Origin: Boswellia sacra
Lineage: Eukaryota > Streptophyta > Magnoliopsida > Sapindales > Burseraceae
Reading direction: 5' to 3'
Assembly (NCBI GenBank): GCA_013180625.2
Contig: SNVD02010163.1
Span: forward strand, 62,001-126,000
DNA: 64,000 bases
Part shown: positions 45,901 to 59,169 of the stretch, piece after piece
Numbering within the stretch: the stretch's first letter is position 1
Layout of the letters: the number at the start of each line of letters is the position of its first letter
Notes under the pieces: model-generated
Told to the model about the DNA's origin: nothing
What the model saw: only the letters and a program-made list of their open reading frames with translations
The model's database searches: none
Translations under genes and position numbers: made by a program

Positions 45901-48900
45901 AACATTTCATTTCATATTTTCTAAATCTTTTCTTAATGCATAACAATTTGAAACTTGATCTGGTATGAAAAGGCATAATAAATGATATGTATGCATTGTG
46001 AATTCCAGACAATAATGATGAGTACCTTTTGAGCATGTAATCATGTGTTTGAAAAAAAATGCATGATGTAAAATGTGCATGATGTAAAATGTGGCATTGT
46101 GAATAGCTCTTAAATGTGAGATTGAAGAGGACACATAGGTTGGTGCTGCAAACATTTGGAAATTTATCTATGTGTAAAGGATTCCCTTGGAAACAACTTG
46201 TGTTGAGAAGTGTTGCCCTACTCTGTTTAACTTTTTCCTTTGTTTCTCAGTACACCAATCAATCGTGGTGCTACTCTTCAAAGGCCTTGAGCTGCATAGA
46301 GGTTCATCAGTCTACATTTTAAAGGGTTTCATCTCTTTTCACATATCATCACTACTAAATCTTATTAAGGTACTTGTCCCACTGGGGTACTCTTAAACAA
46401 CTTAGCAGCAAATATGCTAGAATTTCATTTAGATTGATCTCGAATTTATTGATGTTACCTACAGTTTGGACAATTAACATTTCAACAAGAATATCAAATA
46501 GAATTGTTTTGGTACATATAGAATATAATTTCGTTATTCTTTTTTATGTATAATTATGGATTCCGTGGACTTGAAACATGTGATCTATTTCCTTTGCTTC
46601 TTAGTGCAACTGTTGCCCTGCTTTCCAAAGACTTGTGAGCTTTCTCTAGTATTTCTCTGGTTAATGGAAATGCCATGTAATTAAACGTAATCTATATTAT
46701 CATTACCTTACGTGATACAAATATAACCAAATTTATTTAAATTAATAAATTAGGCTGCAAGTAATGTAACTATGATTTTCTAGTTGTTACTTTATCAGAC
46801 TGCCTATGTTATATCGATGCAGCATATGTACTTACAGATGTTAATGAAAGCTAGAAACTATTCTATATTTCTCATTTCGTACATGGATCTCTCACTAAAA
46901 ATGATGAATCAAGTACTGCAATCTGTTAAGAAGGCTTTATTAAAGTTTCAACTGTCTTCTAGCTGTTATATCTTTATAAGGCTTTATCTGCAATCTATTC
47001 TAGGATTTGTAATATTGGAATTCTATCATCTTTCAAGTTTGTACTTCAATGCTTAAAACCATCTTTTATTTTATTATCTAACATGTTTCAAAATTGAACT
47101 CAATAAATTTAATCAAGTCCGCTATAGGTAATTTTTTTCAATCTTACCTATTCTGACTCACAAATTAAGCAAGATATGGGCATCGAATAATTCCAAAAAT
47201 CTCAAGAAAAAATGATCTCCACCTAATTTGAAAGCTCAAAAGTTAATATTAATTAAATCATTTTAAGGGTTTAATTTGTGTAGTGCTTAGCCTAAACAAT
47301 TCATCAATCATAACGTTTAATTAACTTTCTAGAGCTTTATCCACTACTGGTCATGATAGTAGCCAAACTTTTGTTGCTTTTTACCATCTAATTCAATATT
47401 TAACTCTTAATTTATGTTGAATTTTTGAAATCTAAACCTTGACGCACTGCAGTCCAAATAATATATAGATTAAAAAGAACTAAATTAAAATATATTTAAA
47501 AGATACCTTTTAGGCTTATATATATATAGATAAATGTCATACTAGTTATATATGTGTGTGTGTGTGTGTGTGTACTTTGTCTCCATCCATTGGAATAAAA
47601 TGTCAAATAAGCAATCATATGATCAAAAATTCAGCCACAACTTGCTATTTAAGTCCAAAGATGGGGGGGAATTCCTGCCAAACTTTCAAATGAAAAAAGA
47701 TTTGATTTCTATACCCAACACAACAAGTTTGCTTCCAACCTCGTTAATGCAACAAGGTGATCTGGCTTCTCTTGCAACATGAAATACTCATCATAAAAAT
47801 CTTGTAGACTAAATATTCTAGAAGGGAAGAGTAAGTATAAGGCTCAAATTAATTTTTCAATTTTATTTAGTTTTTATACAATTAACGTGAATTGATTAAA
47901 TTGAATATAGTTGTGGCTGTTGTGTTACAAGACTTTGAGATGCGATATGCAAATAAAGTGAATTTAATTAGTATGCGAATAACGTGAAATTATTTCATGT
48001 GATATGTGGATTGGATTTGATTTTGTTGGAATTCTTGATTGATGTAGTTGTTTGTTTTGTTAGATTGGAAGAAATGAATAACTTTTATTATTATTATTAT
48101 TTGGCCTTGATAGGTTTGTTTGTTATTTCTTTTAAAGCAAATTTTAAAGAAGTCTTTAATACCTATCTCTAGGATTTGAATGATGATTGATTGATCATAG
48201 GAGTTTTCTCTATTTACAAGATCATAAAAGACAAGCAACTTAAGCTTGACATAAAATAGAGATGCTAGTGAAAGAAAGTTGTATCTGATTTGGAGTTTCT
48301 TATTGCTTAAAGTTTCATCCAAATGCTTAGGATTCATGTGAAAATAGAGCCAAATCGGCGAGAGACAAATCGGTCTATTGCCTACCTCTCCAAGTCTAAT
48401 TATTCTGTGTCTCTATTATTAGTTTATTCTTGTGCATCGTTGATGACATCCCACCACCATCTGATTTGTTTTGAATGATGACATAATTAAAGGCTGTTGG
48501 TTGGATACCTTCTAGCTTTTGACATCTTTTAAGCATGGATTCAAGTTTTATGGTACAACATCATAAAATTCTTTTACTTTCTACTAACACCTAAATGGGT
48601 GTTTAGAAATTGGTGGGCATGAGTTTTTATCCTAGGGAATTAATCTACTATAATAGTCTAATTACCCAGAGATCAAATTGCTAATGGTTTGAATTTAGGA
48701 TGGAGTAGAATATAGGGGAGAGAATGTAGGATGGAGTGAAATGAGAACTAGTTGGATGGCATAAGAAGGTCCGTAGGAAATTTGAAGTAGAGAGCTGACT
48801 TTTCAACTCTGAACTGTGTTGAAACAATTTTTTGCAGTCAGTCTTATCTGAATGGTGAATGTCTACGTCATGCATTGTAACTTTTTTTTGTTTGATTTTA

Positions 48901-49555
48901 ATGTTGAAATGTGCTCTCTCTAGCAGGATTTGATGATTATCTAGTGTATGCCTTTGCATGCTTCCTTAAGCTTAATGGTAAAACGTATGAATGTATTGCA
49001 TTTAAGCTTAGACATAAGTTTATTAGACATTGAACTTGTTAATTTTTGCTTTTTTTTTATATATAGCATTCAAAGTGATTCTAAGATGGTAGCATTGCTC
49101 ATTGTGTTACAGAACTTAAAAGGCCATTTCTAGATACAAATAAGATACAATATTATGGGGCTATGATTATTATTTTATTGGCTATGGCTTTAAGAATGAG
49201 CAAGGAAGTCTTGTTCTAAGTCTTCCCTTTCATTTTGACTAACATGTTAGTTGAGCTTGGGACATGCTACATCCAGTTCATCGAATTGCATTTAGGTTTT
49301 AACGTAGACCTAAAATGGCATATGATTGTGGACATTGCAAATTGACGGAGATTGATTATTGGCTTGTTTTGCTTGTAGATATGAAGACTTCCATTGATTT
49401 TGCTGGTCAATCAGTCAGCTTTTGTGCTAGTAAGAGATTCAGCTTTGTAATTTGTCTTGTTCAAGAGATCTTGTTCATAAAGTGTTCGATATTTCTTTTT
49501 CTGGTTTGTAGACTTGGATTTCAGATTCTGGATTAGAATATTAATGACAAGTTGT
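45901..49555. other. Interior of the third CACTA, right of the solo LTR
   Basis: No conserved protein could be recognised in either strand. A (TG)n microsatellite is at 47553-47573, a TTA-rich run at about 48086-48101 and an (AT)n run at 49570-49626. Open frames here are short and hydrophobic by composition. Confidence 0.4.
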
Positions 49556-49562
49556 GATATAT

Positions 49563-49569
<7 letters not shown>

Positions 49570-49626
<57 letters not shown>
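49570..49626. repeat. (AT)n microsatellite
   Basis: About 28 AT units, preceded by a short ATAC interruption. Confidence 0.92.
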
Positions 49627-49628
<2 letters not shown>

Positions 49629-49689
49629 TTTTTCTAGCTGTTCTTCTATTTGTTGATTAATTTTAGTGGCTTTTGTTTTGGGTCTATGG

Positions 49690-50045
49690 CAAGGTAAATT
49701 TAAAAGAACAATTAAAAATAAGGGTAAATTTTTAAAACAAAATTATTGTTAAAGGCAAAAATATAATTTTGAATAAATTTCAAAAATAATAAATTAAAAA
49801 AATTGTTAGGAGGCAAAATTGTAATTTGTAATAAATTCAAAATCGAGGTTATATTTAAAAATTTTAAAAATAATGATAAATTTAAAAAGGTTGCAATGGG
49901 GGCAAAAATGTAATTTCAATAAATTTCAGAGCAGGGGTAAATTTAAAAAAAATAAAAAATAACGGTAAATTTTAAAAAATTTACTATTAGGGGTAAAAAT
50001 GTAATTTTAATAAATTTCAAAGGGTAAATTTGTCATTTTATGCAA
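49690..50045. repeat. Degenerate A/T-rich tandem repeat near the right end of the third CACTA
   Basis: A phrase of the type GGGTAAATTT...GGGGCAAAAATGTAATTT...AATAAATTTC recurs about four to five times at roughly 65-80 bp intervals. Confidence 0.6.
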
Positions 50046-50310
50046 AATTATGATTTTTTTCATTATTTAGTCTTTTACGGCAGCTTCTTAAGTCGTCGTA
50101 AATGAGGTGACATAGATGGTCTTCTACGACTGTAGAGGTGCCGTCGTAATTGACTATCCTCCTGTCGTAAATGACCTAACGGGCCACCACAGAAGATTTA
50201 CGGCCCGTATTATTTACGTCGGCCCAAGGTCCGTCGTAAGGCCGCCGCAAAAGACCTTTTAAGGTGGCAAAGCAACCGCCACAAATGACCCTTTTTTTTT
50301 TGTAGTGAGG

Positions 50311-51461
50311 TGACATCATTAGCATAGGATGCACCATTTACTATCAAAAGAGAAGTTTAAAGGTGGATCCAAAAGGAGAACCATCCCGTGCAACAAAATG
50401 ACAACATTTTCAGTGATGAAACTGGCACAGAAAGGTAGATCGTCAACGATCCGGATGGATGTGGCGACGATCTACCTTTCTGTGGCAATGGCATAAGCGT
50501 TGGTGAACTCTAGGATGGAAAATGGCAATCAGCGACAATTGTTTTCTGAAATATATATATAAATAATATTTATTTTAAAAAATCTAAATTAGTTTTTAAT
50601 ACTTTAATATATATTATTTATTTTTAAAGAAAGAGTAGTATTTAACTATTTATAATAAATAAATAAATTATAATAAATATCAAAATAAATTAATTTATAT
50701 CTTATATATGGTAATATTATTTAACAAATAATAGATATACTTGACAAATTTTTATTCCAATGTTATATTTTTTAAAATATTATATTAGTTTAATACATAA
50801 ATATTAACTTAATAGATAATTATTTTTAATTAATTTATACACAAAAAATTATATTTAATAATAGATATCGTATACTTTTAATATTGAGAATATTTATGTC
50901 CAATTAATTAAAGAATGATTCTTTTTCATATATAATTTTATCGTCAAATCAAACAAAAAAAAAATATCCTCACAACCCTTTCTTTTCCCTCATATTTTTC
51001 CTTGTCCCATTTTCCTTTTGTTCCTTTTCCTTTTCTTGCAACCAAACACCCCCTAAGAGAATATGTTAAGATCGCCTAGAAAACCCGTTTATTTTCATCA
51101 TTGAGAGCATTGAAATACCTCAAATATTGTGTTTTTTATTGCAAAATTTGATGAATAGAGTACAATAATCAATTTACCATAATTTTCAAGATAATTAATG
51201 GACGAGAAATTAATAGACAAGACAGAAATTTTGTCAAACTTAGTAATTATTGCTGGATTGAAGTTAACCATGATCAAATTACACAATTCAGTACCATGTC
51301 ATTGATCATTTGATTTATTATGATCACACGAGTGCACAAAGAGAAACCAAAAAATCAAAAGAAACAATTAATTATTATGAGCACACCAGCAGACAAAAAG
51401 AAACCAAGACCAGAAGAAAGAAACACACATAACACAGTCTAATAGGAATAGATATGAAAAG
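50311..51461. other. Intergenic region downstream of the terpene synthase
   Basis: AT-rich. It contains a perfect 19-bp inverted repeat at 50426-50484 and nothing else recognisable. Confidence 0.5.
50426..50484. repeat. Perfect 19-bp inverted repeat (hairpin)
   Basis: CACAGAAAGGTAGATCGTC (50426-50444) is followed after 21 bases by its exact complement GACGATCTACCTTTCTGTG (50466-50484). The arms are GC-richer than the surroundings. It lies about 120 bp outside the third CACTA. Confidence 0.85.
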
Positions 51462-51467
51462 TTTATT
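51462..51467 (-). terminator. Possible polyadenylation signal of the terpene synthase gene
   Basis: AATAAA on the minus strand begins 13 bases after the stop codon. The distance is short for a plant transcript, so a later site may be used. Confidence 0.35.
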
Positions 51468-51479
51468 TTCAATCTATTC

Positions 51480-54400
51480 CTAAACGGGCATTCGATCAAT
51501 AAACAGTTTGGTGATATAATCTTTCAAAGTCTCTGGAAATGAGATCCCATCTTTGTCCTTGTAGAAGAGTTCAACAAGGCGTGCAATATTGACTGCTCTC
51601 TGTAGGATCTGCATTGAGACGGCCGTTGGCTTCATGCACTCTTCATTTATATCCTTCCAGGCATCAGCAATCATCGCTTCAAACTTTTCAACTGCTTCCT
51701 CTCTTGAGACTCCATAGTCCTTCATATAGCATTCCATGGTGGAAGCAACATGTCCTCTCTCTTGCTCAAACTATTTAAATTTAATTTTGTATTGGTTAGA
51801 TATAGAATAATAGAGGACATTAAATATTCTGGAGTTCTCTAAGCGAACTTTTATTACTACAAAAATCTAAAACAAGATATTTAAATGTCCCTCAAAATAT
51901 TTCAGGATCGTTAAAAAATGTGCTTAACGACCCTTTTTGTACGAGCTAGTGTTTCATTGTGGTAATTCTACCTTGTGGGATACCATGTCACCTCTGAGAC
52001 GCCCGATTAAGTATGCAGCTCTAACAATTTTTGGAAGGTTTTGAAGCCATTCATATGCTTCCGGTCCTGCAGTTTCTCCCATTCCTGCAAATAATGCTGC
52101 TACACCGTAAAAACAAGTGCCTGTGATTAAGGCATTTTCCAAACGTTCATCAAAGCACGGTGCATAGCCTTCGTTGAACCATTTTGCCTCAAGAAAATAG
52201 GCTCTCACAAGCTCTTTCAGCTGATTGTTAACATAAATATTAAATAAATAAGTCATATAATAAAAAGTGGCGATAACCTACACATAAATATACATCAAAA
52301 GTAATAATAGGAAAAGAAAAAAAAAATACTTTATCCTTAGCAAATGAGACACTATAAGATCTTCCTTCTTTGCTGACTTCATCGTCCAATTCATCATAAA
52401 GATTCAAGACAACACTATGCAGAGTTTTCATATAATCTGGTAAATCACCCATCGCATTAGTGTCCCACCTAAAATGAAAGATTGTAAGATAACCAGGAAG
52501 TATATCAGAATTTCATAAGAAGATTAATTACGTTTTCTTAATCCTTTTAACAAAAAAGTGCAGTGACGAAAATTGATGTACACATAAAGGTTTTCCCATA
52601 AATATAACGTATCACTGGTCTACTTAATAAAAAGAAAAAAATAATGTGAAGTATCCACTAGGTTTTTTTGAGCCTTCTATTCTTATCATTCAAATTAGAT
52701 ATGGACTCCATAAGGAATTTGAATGAATTTATTAGTTTAAACCTTAATTTCCTATTCACAACTAATTTTTTTTCTAAGATATTTTCTTACTCAATTCATT
52801 TTTATAAATTTGAATTCTACATATCAGTGTTATTTTCAATTATAATAATTAATTGATTTCATATAAAGCTTAAGAAACTTCAGCCTTTACATTCCTAGCC
52901 TCTGCTGGTAATATCAGTTTTATTATTTTATATGAAAGTCATTTATTATATTTTCTGTTTCAAGTCTAAATTACTGTCTGTTTATTAGTGAGTCTTCAAT
53001 AATTTGTAGATATTTTATTTCTAGTAGAAACGCTGAATATTTTTTTAAATATAAAATAATATTACTAATAATTGACATAAATATTGCAAGAAAATTAATC
53101 CTAAAAGAAAAAAATTGCTCTCAATATCACAAATCAACTTGAATAAATGTAAACTTATTAAGTGATTATGTTATAAAAGTTAAATCATTAAGTGATTAAG
53201 ACATTATACTTCCATTAAAAGGCAATTAATTTTTTTTTCACAAAAAAGTATCACTATTTGGATTAAGAAACGTATATGAATCAGTTGATGAAACCTTACA
53301 ATAAAAAGGTATAATAATATTCATTGCTCATCGTAAGTTTTATAGTCCAAAAAGATATTGGATCTAATTTAGTATTCACCTATTCAATCACTAACTCGAT
53401 ATTTATGTGACAAGTACAATCGAATGTATTTAATTCCTTCATGAAGGAATGTTAGTGTCACACAGGAATACATATGTCTATTGGAAGAGGATATAAAACT
53501 AAATATTAGGTCAAACAATCGAAAGGAATTTAATTTAAAAAAAAAGAAGTTCATATAAACCTTTGTAAGGCATCTGTGAAAGTCTGTAGCTCTTCAAGTG
53601 TACCATATGCATCATAGGTATCATCTATAATTGTAAGAATAATCATAATTTTAGTATGTATTATTCGGGCACGTGAGTAACTAGGTTCAAAATAATCTGC
53701 AATTCCCCAGAAGTAGATCTCCACAATTCGATCTCGAGCGTATGGAAACTTTGATGCAAAGTCAAAATCTATCCACCAACTGAAGTAAAAATGGCAACAA
53801 AAGTGTTCATCATATTGTCTCTCCAAACCATATATATATGTACATATGATAAAATGGAGCAATATTTACCTCATGAGAAGGTTTAGCTCTTGTTGGTGCA
53901 CTAATTGAACCCGATTGAAATCTAACTTTGCAAACTTACGTAGGATTTCGTTTCTGTATTTGTAATCTTCTTCATAGAAAGTGATGTATCGGTGTGCAGC
54001 CACCCTTGGAATACTTTTGTGAAAGGGATGTTCAAGGGCGTCAATTATATGTTTTTCCAAGTGAGGACTTGCTTTGACAGCCAAGGATTTCAGATGAGCT
54101 GTTGTGAAATCAAGAGCCTCCTCAAGAATATCTTCCCCATGTACTCTCAGATGGGTGGCTTCATATAAACTCAACATATCCCTTATGTATCCGGTTAAAT
54201 CTTTCTTAAACCTTCCATCGCTGTCCCTAAATTTGTTAAACACACCTGTTCGCAATCATGATAAATCGACCATATATCATGTTTAATGGTATAATGTCAA
54301 GCCTAATTTGATGCCTATTGTTGTCAATTTAATTATCTATATTGCGGAGGCACTTACCACAAGACATTTTGTAGCCGTGTTGTCTAAAAACTCGAAATAT

Positions 54401-54964
54401 AAGAGCAACTGTATATAGATCATAATCATTTTGATCAATGAAGTTTGGTTGTGTCTCAAAAATCTCCTTCAGTTGCTCTTCAATCTCAGTTTCAAAGTGA
54501 TATGACACACCAAGGCGACACAATGAGTCGATCAATTTAACCTTCTCTGCTGGATCATTCGTAGGAGCAAGCAACATTTCTTTAACCTTTTGCTTTGGCT
54601 CCTCCATAAGTCTATCATAAGATTCAAATTCCTGAAAGCAATGAACACTTATCAAGGACAATTTTTCAGGATTGAAACAAACTTACTTGGGAAAAAAAAT
54701 AAAAAGATCTAGCTATTTAATTACCAAAATAGAAAGATTGGAACTGAACATGCTGTTGTCTTTCCAAAGTGTTGGAGAAAAGTTTGCTACCGGACGACTA
54801 ACTTCTTGGCTACTTTTAGCCGCCAAACATGCTTGGCATGATTTATACACAGACTTGTTAGAGCAAGGGAAACGATATTCAATCCATGTCTTAGGGGAAA
54901 GTTTTGGAAATGAAAGTGAGGTGCTCGGGAGGAGATTTGCTGCTACAAGTGTTTTCAATGCCAT
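51480..54964 (-). CDS. Terpene synthase, TPS-a type, plastid-targeted (casbene synthase-like)
   Basis: Class I terpene synthases ionise a prenyl diphosphate with Mg2+. Exons on the minus strand: 54964-54725, 54631-54358, 54245-53870, 53779-53561, 52468-52330, 52220-51972, 51770-51480. All junctions are GT-AG, the phases match, and the joined frame is 595 residues without a stop. The seven-exon layout and the 219, 139 and 249-nt exons are those of TPS-a/b genes. Residues 1-56 are Ser/Thr-rich and look like a transit peptide. Motifs are RPx8W (57-67), RDR (312-314), DDTYD (349-353) and GDMVSHKFE (493-501). The last is the NSE/DTE box with its first Asn/Asp replaced by Gly. Length, transit peptide and text (RLGVSYHFE, VFRQHG, VHGEDILEEA) fit casbene synthases (about 600 residues, geranylgeranyl diphosphate to casbene). 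The product is inferred; another diterpene or a sesquiterpene is possible. Confidence 0.93.
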
Positions 54965-55020
54965 TGAATGGAGCTAAAAGGTACCAACTTAATTGTGGTA
55001 ACTATGGGCACCAGCAGAGG

Positions 55021-55030
55021 CTATTTATAG
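55021..55030 (-). promoter_or_regulatory. TATA box of the terpene synthase gene
   Basis: CTATAAATAG on the minus strand lies about 57-66 bp upstream of the start codon. A start about 30 bp downstream would give a 5' leader of roughly 30 bases. Confidence 0.65.
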
Positions 55031-57690
55031 AAAGCAATCATGGTCGTTTTTGTATCTAGCAAGTCGAACATTAATTTAATTTGTAAAACGTATGGATCAT
55101 TTTTTTCATGGATAATCTTAAAGTGTATTTTAGTAATACATGTTAAATCTTAAAATTTGGTAGATTCACTTGAAATTTATGCATTTAATTTAATGATTAT
55201 CTAAGTTTATTGTTTATTGAATATAGAAACCGGCGCTCTGTCAATGTGGCAGTTGGGTCAGTTCTTAAATAATTCTAATTAACTCATCATATCATATTGT
55301 TGTTGGGTATTTGGTCAGATAGAAGCAGTCATATTCCTAAAGAGACTATCACTAAAACACCCCTAGAGATCGATGGATAGAAGCCTACAACCCAACCAAC
55401 ATTCTTTAAAAATAAAAATAAAAATTATATCTTAATTTTTTCCAAAAAAAGTTAATGGATATTTTGTACAATTATATTTAGCACAACTAAGGCTTTACCC
55501 AAAAAGATAAAAATTAACACTAAATTTACCAAAAAAATATTGATAGATATCTTATATGCCCATATTTTGTCCAATCAAAATATATTAAAAATTAGCTTAC
55601 ATCCAAGTTGATTGAAACAATAATTAGTAGGTGACATCCAAAAGTATTATATATGTGAACATTAACATGTATTTATTTATTATATTTAAATTTTATTTTT
55701 ATCAAATTGGTGAAAATAAAAATCATAATACGTATGTGAAAACTCCAACTTAAAATATCTTAGATCTCCCCCAAAAAAAAAAAAAAAAAATGGCTACGTC
55801 CCACATTGATGTGCACTTTTCTTTTCTTTTCTTTTTTTTCAAGAAAAAGGTGAATCATGTCAATTTTGAGACTATTCCTTACATGTTTAGCATGCAGCAA
55901 CCAGAGCAATGTATGCTGTCTGAAGTTTGATAAACTTGCGTCCTTCTTTCTAAGTACAACATGTTATAATATAATAAGTGTTTTTTATCCAGTGAGAATT
56001 TTTTACTTTCAATACATAAAGATGCTTTGACTGTTACTTTTGGAACGGAACTAGCGACATTTACAACTTTTGTTTAATATTGACAAATTTATTTATAAAA
56101 TATACAACTTTTATTTTTTTATTTTAAAAAAGTCGAGCATTAGAAGATGGATGTACTATAACATCCCTGCTTTTAGCTATCCATAATTTGATTTAAAACC
56201 GGCACTTTTATTCGCTTCGCTCACATATAATATATCATTATAACAATGTATAACTTTAATGAAGAGCTAGAACACGTGATAGATGTCATCGGTGCTTTGA
56301 TCATCAACAGGATATGTGATTGTGAAAGAGCCACATCCGTGAGACGTAGAAAATAGAAATCTGTTGAGAGTTGAGCGTTGGTTATTAGTCACAGCAGGCA
56401 GAAATAATTAACATCGAGTAGACGTCTGTTGTTGAAAACTTCAACATGTGTATATACATATTATTATTCTACACGTTAATTCCTATTCGTAAATAATAAA
56501 TTATCATCTTTAAGACGTTTTCATTTCCTTAATTTCTTTTAGGTTTTGGCATTCAACGGATCAAGAGAGACGTCCTCCATGGCCTTCGCATCTGTAAAAG
56601 CTCACAAATTAAAATCAGGCTTCCAAAACTCAGATCTGCTACAACACCTCGACAAAGTAATACTACTGAGACTATAAAAATTATTATTTTATAAATTTTA
56701 TTTATTTATCAATAAATAAATGTAATTATTCATTTAAGAAGATTTTTATGTTTAATTTTTAGTAAATGTATTTTTCTACCAAGATTCATCTGTATGTTAC
56801 AAATACTAGCGTTTTATCAAATATTTCTCTAAAAATGGTAATTCAAGCAATAGTAATTTTAAATAACTACTTGCTTCCATATAAAAAGAATATACTGAAT
56901 GTGATGCATGCTTTGAAAAAAAAAAATTCAGCATGAAGTTGAGTTGAGTTTAGGTACAAAGAAAAAAAAAGATTTAGATGCATACTTTGGAAAGAACAAA
57001 ATTAAAAAACAAGAAGCTGTCAAGAAAAAATCATCTTAATATTATGAACTTTTTGTTATTTATTTTATATTTTTAATCAATTATTAATTTATATTTTTGT
57101 TGGGCAATAAAGGATTTGAAGAAAAATATTGTCTTATGCATTTAGTGGATTTATTAATTTAACACATTGGCTCGAATTGGACCGAAAGATTTTATTATTT
57201 AACTAAGATTATTATTTTATCGAATATTCATTTAGCAAGGTTTTACTATCATATATATACTTCAAATCTTTTAAATATAATTAAATTCAAATATATTAAA
57301 TTGATATAAATATAAGAACACTAATTAACAACTTTGAATATTTGTGATCCATTGACATAATTTTGAACCTAAAACTTTCATTACAACTTTCATTGACTGT
57401 GATCCATTGCTTAGGCTAGGTCTGAGATTTCATTGATTTCCTCAAAAATTAATATAGTCAAATTAATAGAAATGGGACTAGTTCATTCTTATAAAACTAC
57501 TCTCATTTATGCTTGTAAGTAACTAATCGTAAAATCCTAATAATCTTAGTAGGAAACAAATAAAATAAATAAATCTAGTTTGGAATGGATCATAAAGAAA
57601 TAACAATAACTCAAAGCTTTTTAGTTAAAAAATAATAATAATATTACAAAATGATTAAAATACTTTTAAACTAATAATTAATTTATTAAT
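55031..57690. other. Upstream intergenic region of the terpene synthase
   Basis: AT-rich, with A-runs at 55778-55790. No gene or transposon terminus was recognised. The first kilobase presumably includes the terpene synthase promoter. Confidence 0.45.
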
Positions 57691-58496
57691 TTATTCTGAT
57701 ACAACCTGTCCCTAGCTATACGAGCGAATCATATCTAAACTTGTACTGAGAAAACAACTTTTTAAAATATGCTATTCTAATAAAATGTTGGTAGAGTCTC
57801 CCTTATATTTTGGATTAAATCCCTTGCCAAATCACAAAACTTTTAACACTTCTAAAAATATTTTATCAACTCATCTTCTTCTAGGACTCTTGTCCTCGAC
57901 AACCACAAAATGCCAAATAATAAATACAATTCATGCTCAACATGCTAAAAAATTTAGAAATTTATACAAAGAAAAATAAATATATGCTTTTAATGCATAA
58001 AATCTAGTTGTACATCATGTGACCTTCCTTAGTATCAAAGATTGCTTAGCACCAAACCCGTAGTACCTGGTAAGAAAAGAATAGGAAAAGGAGTGAGCTA
58101 GAGGTTTAGTGAGTGGATATAAATTTTATAATATAAAACACTTATTCCTTTCTTTTATAAAACTCATTTCTTGAATAAAGCTTTCTTTCTAAAAACTCAT
58201 TTTCTCAAAACAAAAATACAGCATTTTATCACTTTCAAAAGAAATTTGTATACTTTTCTTGGAAAGAAAACATATAAACAACTCTTTCTTCTCAAACTTT
58301 CGTTATAAGCTTCATTCTTGTAAAGCAACTAAATAATTTCTTAAATCATTATAAAGAAAGTGCTTTATAGGAATTCCTCAACTTCTTTGCCAAGGTAACA
58401 TAATATTTTTAAATTATGTAAATAGTACATACACTTATCTAATCTCGTATCTCCGCATAATACATATCCATGCATATCAATCTTTTATATAAGACA

Positions 58497-58808
58497 AAAA
58501 ATATAAATATGCATTAAACATCAAACAATATAAAACCTTTGAAAACACATTCTTCACATTCGAAATACATCATATTTTCTTTCCTAGCTTATTGAAAGGG
58601 TTGTTTACTAATAATCTATATGATGTGTACTACTTACTAGAAAACTGTAAAACAAAAATATAAATGTACACTAAACATCAAACAATATAGAACCGTTCAA
58701 AACACATTCTTCTCATTTTGAATACGTCATATTATCTTTCCTAGCTTATTGAAAGGGTTGTTTACTAATAATCTTTATATCATATAGTGTTCTACTTACT
58801 AGAAAATC
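58497..58808. repeat. Tandem duplication of about 157 bp
   Basis: 58497-58653 and 58654-58808 are clearly similar; both contain CTTTCCTAGCTTATTGAAAG and GGGTTGTTTACTAATAATCT. Confidence 0.85.
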
Positions 58809-59169
58809 TCATCACATATTTGTACTTAGGAAAATTTATCATGCTCTTTGAAAGTATCATTAAATTTTTTATAGAATTTTAAGACAAATAAACTTTTGAT
58901 TAGTAATTGGCAAACACTTTTGCTTGTTTCTATACTTTAAAAAAATAATAATAAATAATGCAACCTTTTCTCAGTCCCATAAAATAAAGCTCATGCTCTT
59001 TATGCTAAAAGCATCACTCAATTTTTATTTGGAGCATAAAACATAATTTCCTTAAAAATCTTCTTTCAAATAACTTCTGTAAAAAATGCTTCTTTTCTCA
59101 AGCTAGCTCATACAAACGTACTTAAAACGCTTGTGGTTATATTAAACAAGTACCTCTAAAGTTGTCTCA

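Larger units (their letters stand above)
42426..50307. mobile_element. Third CACTA element, different family (7,882 bp including a nested solo LTR)
   Basis: The left end reads CACTAAAAAAAC and the right end TTTTTTTTTTGTAGTG, with the 3-bp duplication AGG on both sides (42423-42425, 50308-50310). Subterminal repeats are built on GTCGTAAATGA and its complement (42447-42495 and about 50065-50285), unlike the GCAACG repeats of the other two. No transposase is recognisable. A solo LTR (44231-45895) is inserted; without it the element is about 6.2 kb. The interior (42500-44225 and 45900-49550) has no recognisable protein family. Confidence 0.85.

Noticed and set aside
48681..48959. Minus-strand frame of 92 codons
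   Set aside because: No recognisable domain, and no promoter or splice context; inside the third CACTA.
52240..52452. Separate small gene on the minus strand
   Set aside because: It is exon 5 of the terpene synthase read through its GT donor into the intron.
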